Below, piece by piece: positions 56,177-64,000 of a stretch of DNA of 64,000 nucleotides (the first letter of the stretch is position 1; each line of letters starts with the position of its first letter). The DNA is from Enterobacter ludwigii (GTDB taxonomy: Bacteria; Pseudomonadota; Gammaproteobacteria; Enterobacterales; Enterobacteriaceae). A program made the position numbers and the translations under genes. The notes under the pieces are model-generated. The model was not told the origin of the DNA, made no database searches, and saw only the letters and a program-made list of their open reading frames with translations. Location: positions 309,067-373,066 of the forward strand of contig CEFQ01000008.1 of the NCBI GenBank assembly GCA_900068845.1. The letters are read 5' to 3'.

Positions 56177-57730
56177 ATGACAGCAACGGCAAACATCCGC
56201 GTCGCGCTTAACAACATCACCAAACGCTTTGCGCGCGTGGTGGCAAATGATGACGTCTCGCTCAGTATCAAAGCGGGTGAAATCCACGCGCTGCTGGGGG
56301 AAAACGGCGCGGGCAAAAGTACGTTGATGCAAATCCTCTATGGTATGTATCAGGCCGATGAAGGCAGCATTGTGGTGGATGGCAAAGCGCAGCGTTTTCG
56401 CGATCCCAGCGATGCCATTGTCTGCGGTATTGGCATGGTGCATCAGGAATTTATGCTGGTGCAGCCGATGAGCGTGGTGGAAAACGTGGTGTTGGGCCTG
56501 AAAGAGCGCGCCAGCGGCGTACTCAATCTGCAAGCAGCGGCGGCGCGTTTGCAGGCGCTGTCTGACAAACACGGGCTGGCGATCGATCCCTGGGCGAAAG
56601 TACAGCATCTGCCGATTGGGGTGCAGCAGCGCGTGGAGATCCTCAAGCTTTTATACCGAGATGCGCAGGTACTGATTCTCGATGAACCGACGGCGGTGCT
56701 GACGCCGCAAGAGAAAGCCGGGCTGTTCGCTACGCTCAAATCGCTGTGTGCTGAAGGCCGCTCGGTGGTGATCGTCACTCACAAACTGTATGAAATCATG
56801 GCTATTGCCCATCATGTTTCGGTGATGCGCGGCGGAAAAATGGTTGATTCGGTGGATATTAAAGACACGTCGGAGCGCGATCTGGCGCGCCGTATGGTGG
56901 GGCGCGATGTGATACTGCGCGTGGAGAAAACGCCGTGTCAACCCGGTAAAACCGTGTTGCAGGTGGAGAGTATCGCGGTGCGTGATGCCAGCGGACAGCA
57001 GAAGATATGGCGCGTTTCGCTCAACGTCGCCGCGGGCGAAATCCTCGGTATCGCCGGTGTTGAAGGCAACGGTCAGTCGGAGCTGGCGGAAGCACTACTC
57101 AACCTGCGCGAACTGGAAGCGGGTCGCATTCTGCTCAATGGAGAAGACATCAGCGACGATTCCCCCGCTACGCGTCGCAGTAAAGGCATCAGCTTTATCC
57201 CGGCGGATCGTCGCGGCGTCGGTTCGGTAACCGATTTATCCATCACCGATAACGCCATGCTCGGTCGCCAACACACCTTTACCCGCGCAGGCGGCTGGTT
57301 ACTGGATCGTCAGCGCATCAACCAACATGCGCGCGACATCATCGCCCGCTTTGCGGTCCGCACGCCGGATGCCGATTTTGAAGCTGGCAAACTCTCAGGC
57401 GGCAACCTGCAAAAGCTGATTCTCGGACGCGAAGTGGCCAGCAATCCCAGCGTGCTGATCGTTGAACAGCCGACGCGCGGGCTGGATGTTGGCGCGATTG
57501 AGAGCGTGTGGCAAGGCTTGATGGCGGCGCGCGATCGCGGCTGCGCGATTCTCATGATCTCCGCCGAGCTGGAGGAAATCATCAATCTCTCCGATCGCAT
57601 CGCGGTGATGTACAGCGGCCAAATCGCCGGTGAAATGGCCGCCGTCGATGCCACACCGGAACGCCTCGGCGAGCTGATGGCCGGCGCGCACCTGAAAAAA
57701 TCGGGAGGCAACCATGAAGAAGCTGCTTGA
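56177..57730 (+). CDS. BMP-type ABC transporter ATPase, double domain
   Basis: A 517-residue ATPase with two nucleotide-binding halves, as in YufO/NupO and sugar RbsA types. First half: Walker A GENGAGKST and Walker B LILDEPTAVL. The second half has GVEGNGQSELAE in the Walker A position and signature LSGGNLQKLILGRE with LIVEQPTRGLD. The second Walker A is degenerate, which is usual. ATG 56177 is five bases after the binding-protein stop. Energises the two permeases that follow. Confidence 0.92.
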   Translation: MTATANIRVALNNITKRFARVVANDDVSLSIKAGEIHALLGENGAGKSTLMQILYGMYQADEGSIVVDGKAQRFRDPSDAIVCGIGMVHQEFMLVQPMSVVENVVLGLKERASGVLNLQAAAARLQALSDKHGLAIDPWAKVQHLPIGVQQRVEILKLLYRDAQVLILDEPTAVLTPQEKAGLFATLKSLCAEGRSVVIVTHKLYEIMAIAHHVSVMRGGKMVDSVDIKDTSERDLARRMVGRDVILRVEKTPCQPGKTVLQVESIAVRDASGQQKIWRVSLNVAAGEILGIAGVEGNGQSELAEALLNLRELEAGRILLNGEDISDDSPATRRSKGISFIPADRRGVGSVTDLSITDNAMLGRQHTFTRAGGWLLDRQRINQHARDIIARFAVRTPDADFEAGKLSGGNLQKLILGREVASNPSVLIVEQPTRGLDVGAIESVWQGLMAARDRGCAILMISAELEEIINLSDRIAVMYSGQIAGEMAAVDATPERLGELMAGAHLKKSGGNHEEAA

Positions 57731-58829
57731 GCGTCGTCTGGCGCCGGCGGAATCAACAGGCGCGCTGGTGCTAACCAGTTTTTGCGGCATCCTTGCGGCG
57801 TTCATCATTGCCGGTTTGCTGTTTATCCCCTTTGGCGGCAATCCGCTCTCGGCTTATGGTTTCCTGTTTGACGCCGCTTTTGGCTCGCTGCGCAGCTTCG
57901 GTCTCAGCCTGGTGCAGTCCACGCCGCTGATGCTGATTGCGCTGGCGACCATCGTGGTGTGGCGCGCCGGGCTCGGTTATATCGGCTTTGAAGGCTGTTT
58001 TCTGCTGGGTGCCGCGGCGGCCAGCTGGATCGCCCTTTCCGGTACGCCGCAGGGATTTCCGTGGGCGATTCCTGCGCTGCTCTACTGGCCGTTGGTGCTG
58101 ATCGCCGCCTTCCTCGCGGGTGCAATTTGGGTCGGTTGGGTTGGCGCCTTACGGGTGAAGTTTGGTGGCAACGATGTGCTAATTTCGCTGATGGCCAACT
58201 ATGTTGCGCTGTTCATCGTGCAATATTTGGTTTCCGGCCCGATGCGCGCGCCGGGCGATTTGCCGCAGACGCCACGTTTGCCGGTGGAGAGTTGGCTGCC
58301 GTTTGTGATGAGCGGTATGCGCGCACATTGGGGCATCGCCATCGCGCTGGTTGCCACCGTGTTCGTCTTCTGGCTGATGCGTGCTACGCCTGCCGGTTTC
58401 GAAATCAAAATTGCAGGGCTTAATCCGCGCGCGGCGCGCTACAGCGGCGTTGATGTCAATCGCCGTCAAATGGGCGCGGTGCTGCTCGGCGGCGGATTAG
58501 CCGCGCTGGCAGGATTGTGCGCCGTATTAGGCGTGCAACATCGCCTAATGGAAGGCATCTCCGGTGGCGTCGGCTTTATCGGCGTGGTGGTGGCCTTGCT
58601 GGCGCGCCTCAATCCGCTGTTGGTGATCCCTACGGCCATTCTCTACGGTGGACTGGAAGTGGGCGGCAGCGCCATGCAACGTCAAACCGGTTTGCCCACG
58701 TCGGTGGTGCTGATTCTACAAAGTCTGGTGGTGTTACTGATTCTGGCAGGCGATCTGCTGCGCTATTACCGCATTAATCTGCCCGGCGGTCGTCAATCGC
58801 GCAGCCCGTTGGCGGATGAACAATCATGA
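57714..58829 (+). CDS. BMP-type ABC transporter permease 1 (YufP-like)
   Basis: A 371-residue permease of the branched-chain/RbsC superfamily, YufP/NupP branch, with about 8-10 helices. The segment FEIKIAGLNPRAARYSGVDV is the conserved cytoplasmic loop. GGAGG precedes the ATG, which overlaps the ATPase by 17 bases. Pairs with the following YufQ-like permease. Confidence 0.9.
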   Translation: MKKLLERRLAPAESTGALVLTSFCGILAAFIIAGLLFIPFGGNPLSAYGFLFDAAFGSLRSFGLSLVQSTPLMLIALATIVVWRAGLGYIGFEGCFLLGAAAASWIALSGTPQGFPWAIPALLYWPLVLIAAFLAGAIWVGWVGALRVKFGGNDVLISLMANYVALFIVQYLVSGPMRAPGDLPQTPRLPVESWLPFVMSGMRAHWGIAIALVATVFVFWLMRATPAGFEIKIAGLNPRAARYSGVDVNRRQMGAVLLGGGLAALAGLCAVLGVQHRLMEGISGGVGFIGVVVALLARLNPLLVIPTAILYGGLEVGGSAMQRQTGLPTSVVLILQSLVVLLILAGDLLRYYRINLPGGRQSRSPLADEQS

Positions 58830-59764
58830 ATCTGTGGATGAATCTCGATACCGCCTTTTTCGTCAGCTGGCTGGCCGCGGCGGTACGACTTGCCGGTCCG
58901 GTATTGCTGGCGGCGCTGGGCGAAATCTATGCCGAACGCTCTGGCGTACTGAATATCGGCATTGAAGGCACCATTCTGCTCGGCGCGCTTTCCAGCTACA
59001 TGATGGCGGTCGAGAGCGGATCAACTGCGCTGGGCTTTATCGCCGGTGGCGTCGGCGGATTGCTGGTTGGCTGCGTGCTGGCCGCGCTCTATCTGCGCGC
59101 CCATGCCAGCCAGATTGTGGTGGGCATCGTTTTCAATATTCTGGCGGCAGGATTAGCCACCTGGATTTACGCGCTGGTGATGGGTAATGCATCTTCGCCC
59201 ACCATTCCGATGCTGGAACCCTGGCATGTGCCGCTGCTCTCTTCGCTACCGTTTATTGGCCCGATCCTGTTCCAGCAGCCGCTGCCGCTTTATCTCACCT
59301 TGCTACTGGCCGTGCTGGCACATTTCGGCCTGTTTCACACTCGCTTTGGCTTGTCGTTGCGTGCGGTGGGCGAAAATCCCCGCGCCGCACATGCCGCCGG
59401 ACTCAACGTGTTAAAGATCCGTACGTGGGGCGTACTGTTCTCCTGCGTGGGCGCCGGCTTGGCCGGTAGCTATCTGGTCACTGCGCAGATCGGCCTGTTC
59501 CGCGACAACATCGTCAGCGGACAGGGTTTTATCGCGCTGGCGATTGTCATCTTTGGTCGCTGGAGCCCGCTAAAAGCGCTGGTCGCCGCGTTTATCTTTG
59601 GCGCCGCAGATGCCCTGCAACTCTCGCTGCAGCTGTTTGAAAACACGCTGCCGCCGCAGGTGCTGCTGGCGCTGCCTTATCTGCTCACCATTCTGGCGAT
59701 GTCCGGCGTGGTGGGTCGCACCTTGCAACCCGGCGCGTTAACGCAGCCTTATCGAAAGGAATAA
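58826..59764 (+). CDS. BMP-type ABC transporter permease 2 (YufQ-like)
   Basis: A 312-residue permease of the YufQ/NupQ branch. ALGEIYAERSGVLNIGIEGT is the family start and LRAVGENPRAAHAAGLNV the conserved cytoplasmic loop. Its ATG overlaps the permease 1 stop by four bases. Together with permease 1, the ATPase and the BMP protein it makes a complete importer expected to take up a nucleoside- or purine-like compound. Confidence 0.92.
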   Translation: MNLWMNLDTAFFVSWLAAAVRLAGPVLLAALGEIYAERSGVLNIGIEGTILLGALSSYMMAVESGSTALGFIAGGVGGLLVGCVLAALYLRAHASQIVVGIVFNILAAGLATWIYALVMGNASSPTIPMLEPWHVPLLSSLPFIGPILFQQPLPLYLTLLLAVLAHFGLFHTRFGLSLRAVGENPRAAHAAGLNVLKIRTWGVLFSCVGAGLAGSYLVTAQIGLFRDNIVSGQGFIALAIVIFGRWSPLKALVAAFIFGAADALQLSLQLFENTLPPQVLLALPYLLTILAMSGVVGRTLQPGALTQPYRKE

Positions 59765-59767
59765 CTT

Positions 59768-60190
59768 GTGAAATCGTTTCGTTTCAACAATCTGGCGGAT
59801 GTTAAGGCGTTCCGTATCAGCCCGGATAGCAGCAACTACTTCGCCATTCTGTTCGACAAGCCGTTAGACGGCATTGAAAACATCTTTGTGGTGGAGATCT
59901 TTAACGTCGGCGGCGCTACGCCACCCAATGAACACGCTACCGCACACGAATTCTTCTATGTGCTGCACGGCGAAGGCGTGGCGCGCTGCAACGATGATGA
60001 GCTCGACATCAGGAAAGGCGACTCCCTGCTACTGCATCCGGGCAACGACCACGCCATTCGTAATACCGGCAGCAGCAAGCTGTATACGTTGACGGTGATG
60101 ACGCCAAATGAGGGGTTTTCTGAACTGATTCGCAGCGGTGACCCTGTCACGTTGGATGCGGAAGATTTGCGCGTATTAACGGGAGCCTGA
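59768..60190 (+). CDS. cupin-domain protein (140 aa)
   Basis: A 140-residue single cupin. Motif 1 is HATAHEFFYVLHGEG with ligands His, Glu and a later His (GNDHAIRN); GDSLLLHPG is the inter-motif segment. Start is GTG 59768 with AAGGA upstream. Small cupins may be dioxygenases, isomerases or ureidoglycolate-type lyases. In this context a ring-opening or tautomerising step is possible but unproven. Confidence 0.8.
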   Translation: MKSFRFNNLADVKAFRISPDSSNYFAILFDKPLDGIENIFVVEIFNVGGATPPNEHATAHEFFYVLHGEGVARCNDDELDIRKGDSLLLHPGNDHAIRNTGSSKLYTLTVMTPNEGFSELIRSGDPVTLDAEDLRVLTGA

Positions 60191-60191
60191 T

Positions 60192-60965
60192 ATGCCGGAA
60201 AACGTCTTAGGCAGCAGCCGACACAATCAGTGGCGCGTCTCACCGCATGTTGTTGATACGCGGCGCCCGACGCAGGCGGCACGCACCGTGCAGCTCACAA
60301 CACGCGACCGCGCCGTGATTTTTGATCTGCAGCGTAGCGCAATTATCGTGGTGGATATGCAGAACGACTTCTGCCATCCCGAAGGCTGGCTGGGGCATAT
60401 CGGCGTCGATGTCACGCCAGCGCGCGCGCCGATTGCGCCGCTGCAAGCACTGTTGCCGACGTTGCGCGCCGCTGAGGTGCCGGTGATTTGGCTCAACTGG
60501 GGCAATCGCGCCGACAAACTCAATCTCAGCCCTGCGTTGCTTCATGTCTATAACCCGAACGGCGATGGCGTGGGATTAGGCGATCCGCTGCCGGGTTCCG
60601 GTGCGCCTGTTTTACAGGCGGGCAGCTGGGCGGCGGAGGTGGTGGACGAACTGACGCCTGCAGCCGAGGATATTCGCGTCAACAAATACCGCATGTCGGG
60701 ATTTCAGGACAGCGAGCTCGACAGCATTCTGCGTAATCTCAATGTCACCACCCTGCTGTTTGCTGGCGTCAATGTCGATCAATGCGTGCTTTGCACCTTA
60801 CAAGACGCCAACTTCCGCGGTTACGACTGTTTGCTGCTAGAGGATTGCAGCGCAACCACCTCGCCTGATTATTGCCGCGATGCCACGCTGTATAACGTGC
60901 AGCAATGTTTTGGTTTTGTGGTGAATGCCGCCGAGTTACAACAGCAACTGGAGCGCGAATCATGA
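60192..60965 (+). CDS. isochorismatase-like amidohydrolase, RutB-like
   Basis: A 257-residue cysteine hydrolase. The catalytic triad is Asp55 (VVDMQNDF), Lys165 (VNKYRMSGF) and Cys198 (DQCVLCT). Spacing between triad residues nearly equals that in E. coli RutB (ureidoacrylate amidohydrolase), and the flanking sequence, FDLQRSAIIVVDMQN through GSW..VVDEL and SGFQDSELDSILR, is RutB-like. Enzymes of this family cleave N-carbamoyl or ureido bonds (RutB, biuret hydrolase, N-carbamoylsarcosine amidase). About 40 extra N-terminal residues. Starts two bases after the cupin stop. Confidence 0.83.
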   Translation: MPENVLGSSRHNQWRVSPHVVDTRRPTQAARTVQLTTRDRAVIFDLQRSAIIVVDMQNDFCHPEGWLGHIGVDVTPARAPIAPLQALLPTLRAAEVPVIWLNWGNRADKLNLSPALLHVYNPNGDGVGLGDPLPGSGAPVLQAGSWAAEVVDELTPAAEDIRVNKYRMSGFQDSELDSILRNLNVTTLLFAGVNVDQCVLCTLQDANFRGYDCLLLEDCSATTSPDYCRDATLYNVQQCFGFVVNAAELQQQLERES

Positions 60966-62353
60966 GTTATCTGCTGGCCGACGGCTGGATTATCACCATG
61001 AATCCACAGCGCGAGATTCTGGAACAGGCCAGTTTGCTGATTGACGGCAATCACATTGGTGCCATCGGCACGCGCGATGCCTTGCAGCAACGTTATCCGG
61101 AAGCGGAAATCATCGACTGTCGCGAACGCATTATTATGCCGGGCATGGTGAATACGCACACGCATCTGTTCCAGACGCTGCTGAAAGGTCTTGGCGATGA
61201 CATGGTGCTGAAAAAATGGTTTACCTGCATGACCGGACCCAGCGCGGTGGCACTAACCGAAGAGGATGTTTATGCCGCCGCATTGCACGGTTGCATGGAG
61301 TCGCTGCGTTCTGGCGTCACCTCACTCGTCGATTTCATGTACGCGCATCCGCGTCCGGGATTGACTGCCAAAGTGATCGAGGCCTTTGAAATCAGCGGCA
61401 TTCGCGGTCATGTGTGTCGTGGTTTCCTTACCAGCGGCGCAGAGCATGGCATTCCCACTGAACTCATTGAAACGCCTGAACAGGCGCTGGCCGATGCGCG
61501 CGAGGTGATCAATCGTTATCACAAGTTAGAGGGTCGAGTGAGAGTCGGCCTGGCACCCAGCATGATTTGGGCGCTGGATGAGAAAGTCCTGCGTGGCACG
61601 CGCCAGTTGGCGAATGAAACCGGCGTGCTGATCACCACGCACGTGGCAGAAACCGATTTTGAGATCGAGCAGGCCAGGCTGCGTTTCCAGGCAAGTGATA
61701 CCGAATTCCTCAGCGATATCGGCTTCCTCGGCCCAGATGTGCTGGCGGTACATTGCGTACAGTGCAACTCGCGCGATATCCGTGCGCTGAAGCATCACGA
61801 TACGCGCGTGTCGCACAACCCCTGCAGTAATCTTTATCTCGCTTCCGGCGTACCGCCGATTCCCGAGATGCTGGCAGCCGGTTTAACCGTCGGTTTAGGT
61901 TCAGATGGCCCCGCCAGCAGTAACAATCACAATCTTTTTCAGGCCATGAAAGTTGCGGCGCTGCTGCAAAAAGGCGTGCATCGCGATCCCACCATTATGA
62001 CGGCGGAAAAGGTGCTGGAGATGGCGACTATTGATGGCGCCCGCGCAATTGGTCTCGATCATCTGGTGGGTTCATTGGAGGTAGGTAAACGCGCCGATGT
62101 GGTAATCGTTGATACTTCGCATCCGGCAATGACGCCGATCCATCATCCGGTTTCATCGCTGGTCTACTCTGCGCTCGGCCATGAAGTGAGTGATGTGTTT
62201 GTCGATGGTGCCTATCTGTTGCGTGACGGCGAGTTTACCCAGCTCAATCAAAAAGAGGTGATGGCACGTTCGCAGCGTGCAGCATACTCGCTGGCGGTGC
62301 GCACCGGTAATGATAACGCGCGCGGCTGGCGATCGGCGGCACATTCCGCTTAA
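60962..62353 (+). CDS. TRZ/ATZ-family amidohydrolase/deaminase
   Basis: A 463-residue metal-dependent deaminase or chlorohydrolase. HTHLFQ (His66, His68), TTHVAETDFE, VHCVQC and LGSDGPASSNN supply a complete mononuclear metal site. The family includes guanine, 8-oxoguanine and isoxanthopterin deaminases and the atrazine enzymes AtzA/TrzN. ATG 60962 overlaps the preceding stop (ATGA); a longer frame from 60905 is a shadow start. Last gene of the tightly packed operon. Substrate likely an aminated heterocycle. Confidence 0.88.
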   Translation: MSYLLADGWIITMNPQREILEQASLLIDGNHIGAIGTRDALQQRYPEAEIIDCRERIIMPGMVNTHTHLFQTLLKGLGDDMVLKKWFTCMTGPSAVALTEEDVYAAALHGCMESLRSGVTSLVDFMYAHPRPGLTAKVIEAFEISGIRGHVCRGFLTSGAEHGIPTELIETPEQALADAREVINRYHKLEGRVRVGLAPSMIWALDEKVLRGTRQLANETGVLITTHVAETDFEIEQARLRFQASDTEFLSDIGFLGPDVLAVHCVQCNSRDIRALKHHDTRVSHNPCSNLYLASGVPPIPEMLAAGLTVGLGSDGPASSNNHNLFQAMKVAALLQKGVHRDPTIMTAEKVLEMATIDGARAIGLDHLVGSLEVGKRADVVIVDTSHPAMTPIHHPVSSLVYSALGHEVSDVFVDGAYLLRDGEFTQLNQKEVMARSQRAAYSLAVRTGNDNARGWRSAAHSA

Positions 62354-62450
62354 CTTACTTTTTGCTACAACATTCAAACTCATAGACCACTGCAAAATGC
62401 GCTTTTAGCCCTAAGCTTTAAGGCATCCAGCCACTGTTGATGAGGTTTCA

Positions 62451-63554
62451 ATGAGTTTACTGTTTAATGCTACGCAACTGGGTAAGTTAACCCTCGACAA
62501 TCGCATCGTGATTGCGCCGATGTGCCAATATTCCGCGCAGGAGGGTAAAGCCAGCGCCTGGCACCGCATTCATCTCGGCCAACTCGCGCTCTCCGGTGCG
62601 GGTTTACTGATCATTGAGGCAACGGCAGTCGAAGCCGCCGGGCGTATTTCTCCCGGCGATTTAGGCTTATGGGACGATGCAACAGAAGCGGCGCTGGCCA
62701 GCGTGCTGGAAGATATCCGCCTTTACTCTGACATGCCGTTTGGCATTCAACTCGGCCACGCCGGGCGTAAAGCGTCCTGCGCGGCACCCTGGTTAGGCGG
62801 CAAGCAACTGTCATTGGAGCAAGGCGGCTGGCAAACCGTCGCCCCTTCCGCGCAAGCCTTTAATCCTGAAGATCGTGCGCCCGTGGCACTCACTAAACAG
62901 GACCTTGAGCGCCTGAAAAATGCCTTCGTTGATAGCGCACAGCGTGCCGCAAAACTCGGTATTCAATTGATCGAACTGCATGCTGCTCACGGCTATTTGC
63001 TGCATCAGTTCCTGTCTCCATTGAGTAACCAGCGTGAGGATGAATATGGCGGTTCACTGGAAAATCGCCTGCGTTTTCCTTTGGAAGTGTTCCAGGCAGT
63101 GCGTAGTGCCTTGCCGGATTCGGTGGCCGTTGGCGTGCGTCTCTCGGCAACAGATTGGGTAGAGGGTGGCTGGGATGTTGAGCAGTCAATTATCTTTAGC
63201 CAGCAACTCGAAGCGGCGGGCAGCGATTACGTTCACGTTTCCAGCGGGGGGCTCTCACCGCAGCAGACAATTTCTGTCGGCCCCGGCTATCAACTGCCGT
63301 TTGCGCGTGACATTCGCGCGCAGGTAAAGATTCCGGTGATTGGCGTTGGATTGATCACTGAGCCGCAGCAAGCTGAGCAAGCGCTACAGGTTGGCGATGC
63401 GGATTTGATTGCACTGGCGCGCGCTGTGCTTTACAACCCACGCTGGCCGTGGCATGCGGCCGCCGAATTGGGCGCGCAAGCCAAAGCGCCATCGCAGTAT
63501 TTGCGCTCGGAACCCCATGGGTTGAAAGGCACATTAATTGCCAATAAAGCCTAA
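62451..63554 (+). CDS. NADH:flavin oxidoreductase, Old Yellow Enzyme family (YqjM-like)
   Basis: A 367-residue FMN TIM barrel. LTLDNRIVIAPMCQYSAQEG is the YqjM-class start with the Cys that tunes FMN, HLGQLALSGAGL and QLGHAGRKAS carry the substrate His, and HAAHGYLLHQFLSPLSNQR is the OYE signature. Reduces activated C=C bonds or nitro groups with NAD(P)H. It follows the deaminase by 97 bases without clear coupling, so it may have its own promoter. Could reduce a product of the pathway or serve stress defence. Confidence 0.92.
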   Translation: MSLLFNATQLGKLTLDNRIVIAPMCQYSAQEGKASAWHRIHLGQLALSGAGLLIIEATAVEAAGRISPGDLGLWDDATEAALASVLEDIRLYSDMPFGIQLGHAGRKASCAAPWLGGKQLSLEQGGWQTVAPSAQAFNPEDRAPVALTKQDLERLKNAFVDSAQRAAKLGIQLIELHAAHGYLLHQFLSPLSNQREDEYGGSLENRLRFPLEVFQAVRSALPDSVAVGVRLSATDWVEGGWDVEQSIIFSQQLEAAGSDYVHVSSGGLSPQQTISVGPGYQLPFARDIRAQVKIPVIGVGLITEPQQAEQALQVGDADLIALARAVLYNPRWPWHAAAELGAQAKAPSQYLRSEPHGLKGTLIANKA

Positions 63555-63562
63555 AAAAAACG

Positions 63563-63577
63563 ACGCGATAATCGCGT
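63563..63577. repeat. hairpin ACGCGAT-A-ATCGCGT
   Basis: A 7-base stem nine bases after the OYE stop, related to the GCGCGAT/ATCGCGC hairpin of the tandem array. Followed by a GGCGCT..GGCGCC-rich segment. Confidence 0.45.
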
Positions 63578-63664
63578 TCGGCGCTGCGGATGGCGCCCAA
63601 CACCGCCGCCTGTGAATGCAATATCTGGTCTGGAATTTCGCTGGCTGAAGGTTTATGCGAACCT

Positions 63665-63684
63665 GGTCGCCATGAATGGCGACC
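63665..63684. repeat. palindromic repeat GGTCGCCAT/ATGGCGACC
   Basis: 9-base stem with a 2-base loop, followed by CTACAG. Same stem as the third hairpin at 48288-48307, showing a dispersed repeat. Confidence 0.55.
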
Positions 63685-63719
63685 CTACAGCCGTTACAGC
63701 GATGATGATTCATTAATAA

Positions 63720-64000
63720 GCATAATGCTGCAGCATGGGGGTTGAGGCGACATCCCAGCCCGCTGAGCGAGTGAGGGATTCCAGGGCGAGCCGCAGGGAT
63801 GCGGCGAGAGGCGGCGCTGAGCAGGAGCGAATCGCCGTCGGTCCGTCAGGAATCGTGAGTGAGTGAAGGAACCGCGTAGCGGCGGGCTGGGCTGGCGCAG
63901 AGCCGGGGAGTGCAGAGGGCGCGGCCTGGCACCCTCTGCTCGGTCGCCGCACGGCAGTAATGAAACTGCTCCAGTCTGTGGCAAACGAAAGTGGCTCATT
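63720..64000. other. GC-rich structured non-coding stretch
   Basis: No supported gene. The region has purine-rich runs (GCGAGTGAGGGATTCCAGG) and several stems: GCCGCA/TGCGGC (63790-63805), CCGC/GCGG (63872-63882) and GCAGAGGG/CCCTCTGC (63912-63939). Open frames on the minus strand are low-complexity shadows. Possibly a structured RNA or dispersed intergenic repeat; it continues beyond the window. Confidence 0.45.

Noticed and set aside
63694..63999. 101- and 79-codon minus-strand frames at the window end
   Set aside because: Low-complexity Pro/Ser/Arg composition, no ribosome site, and the DNA is explained by stems.

Overview
The window looks like chromosome of an Enterobacterales bacterium, most likely Erwiniaceae (Pantoea or Erwinia). 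This rests on recognisable families (a divergent ampR/ampC pair, a paoABCD aldehyde oxidoreductase operon, a giant cyclic beta-1,2-glucan synthetase, YciF, AriR-type connectors) and on short palindromic intergenic repeats of a kind I associate with that group. No tRNA, rRNA, insertion sequence, phage or CRISPR was found. The genus is an inference without database support.

Layout. 1-8.5 kb: all but the last few dozen codons of a cyclic beta-1,2-glucan synthetase on the minus strand. 8.7-10.8 kb: small genes (zinc ribbon, DUF551-like, hypothetical, YciF, a small exported protein). 10.9-14.4 kb: a histidine acid phosphatase/phytase and the ampR-ampC inducible beta-lactamase module. 14.5-16.3 kb: a small acidic protein and a TetR-MFS operon with a clear operator. 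16.9-19.3 kb: an AriR-like protein, a hypothetical and an L-arabinose/L-fucose isomerase-like enzyme. 19.5-25.6 kb: an operon of a FadR-type regulator, a MetC-like PLP enzyme and a complete CUT1 sugar ABC importer. 25.6-27.2 kb: a glycine-rich exported protein, two AriR/YcgZ-like connectors and OhrR. 27.4-32.8 kb: a MocA-like molybdenum cofactor nucleotidyltransferase facing paoABCD. 33-38.9 kb: LysR, DUF2798, a large Ig-repeat autotransporter and a Nudix hydrolase.

39.1-62.4 kb is the most distinctive part: two catabolic blocks around a short plus-strand pair. The minus-strand block encodes a PuuE-like deacetylase/allantoinase homologue, an NTF2-like protein, a complete DppABCDF-type transporter, three amidohydrolases (two cytosine-deaminase-like, one without the usual HxH metal motif), a GntR regulator and an acetyltransferase. 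The plus-strand pair is a xylose-isomerase-like TIM barrel and a creatininase-family hydrolase. The second block has a LysR regulator diverging from a BMP-type (nucleoside/purine-like) ABC importer, a cupin, a RutB-like amidohydrolase and a TRZ/ATZ deaminase. Together these suggest uptake and stepwise deamination and hydrolysis of N-heterocycles or cyclic amides for nitrogen. The substrate cannot be read from the sequence.

The creatininase gene ends inside an array of eight 52-bp tandem units, each with a GCGCGAT/ATCGCGC hairpin (53659-54074). Identical GCGCAAT-TT-ATTGCGC elements lie on either side of gene plus array. The last 450 bases hold an Old Yellow Enzyme gene end, more palindromic elements and a GC-rich structured non-coding stretch.
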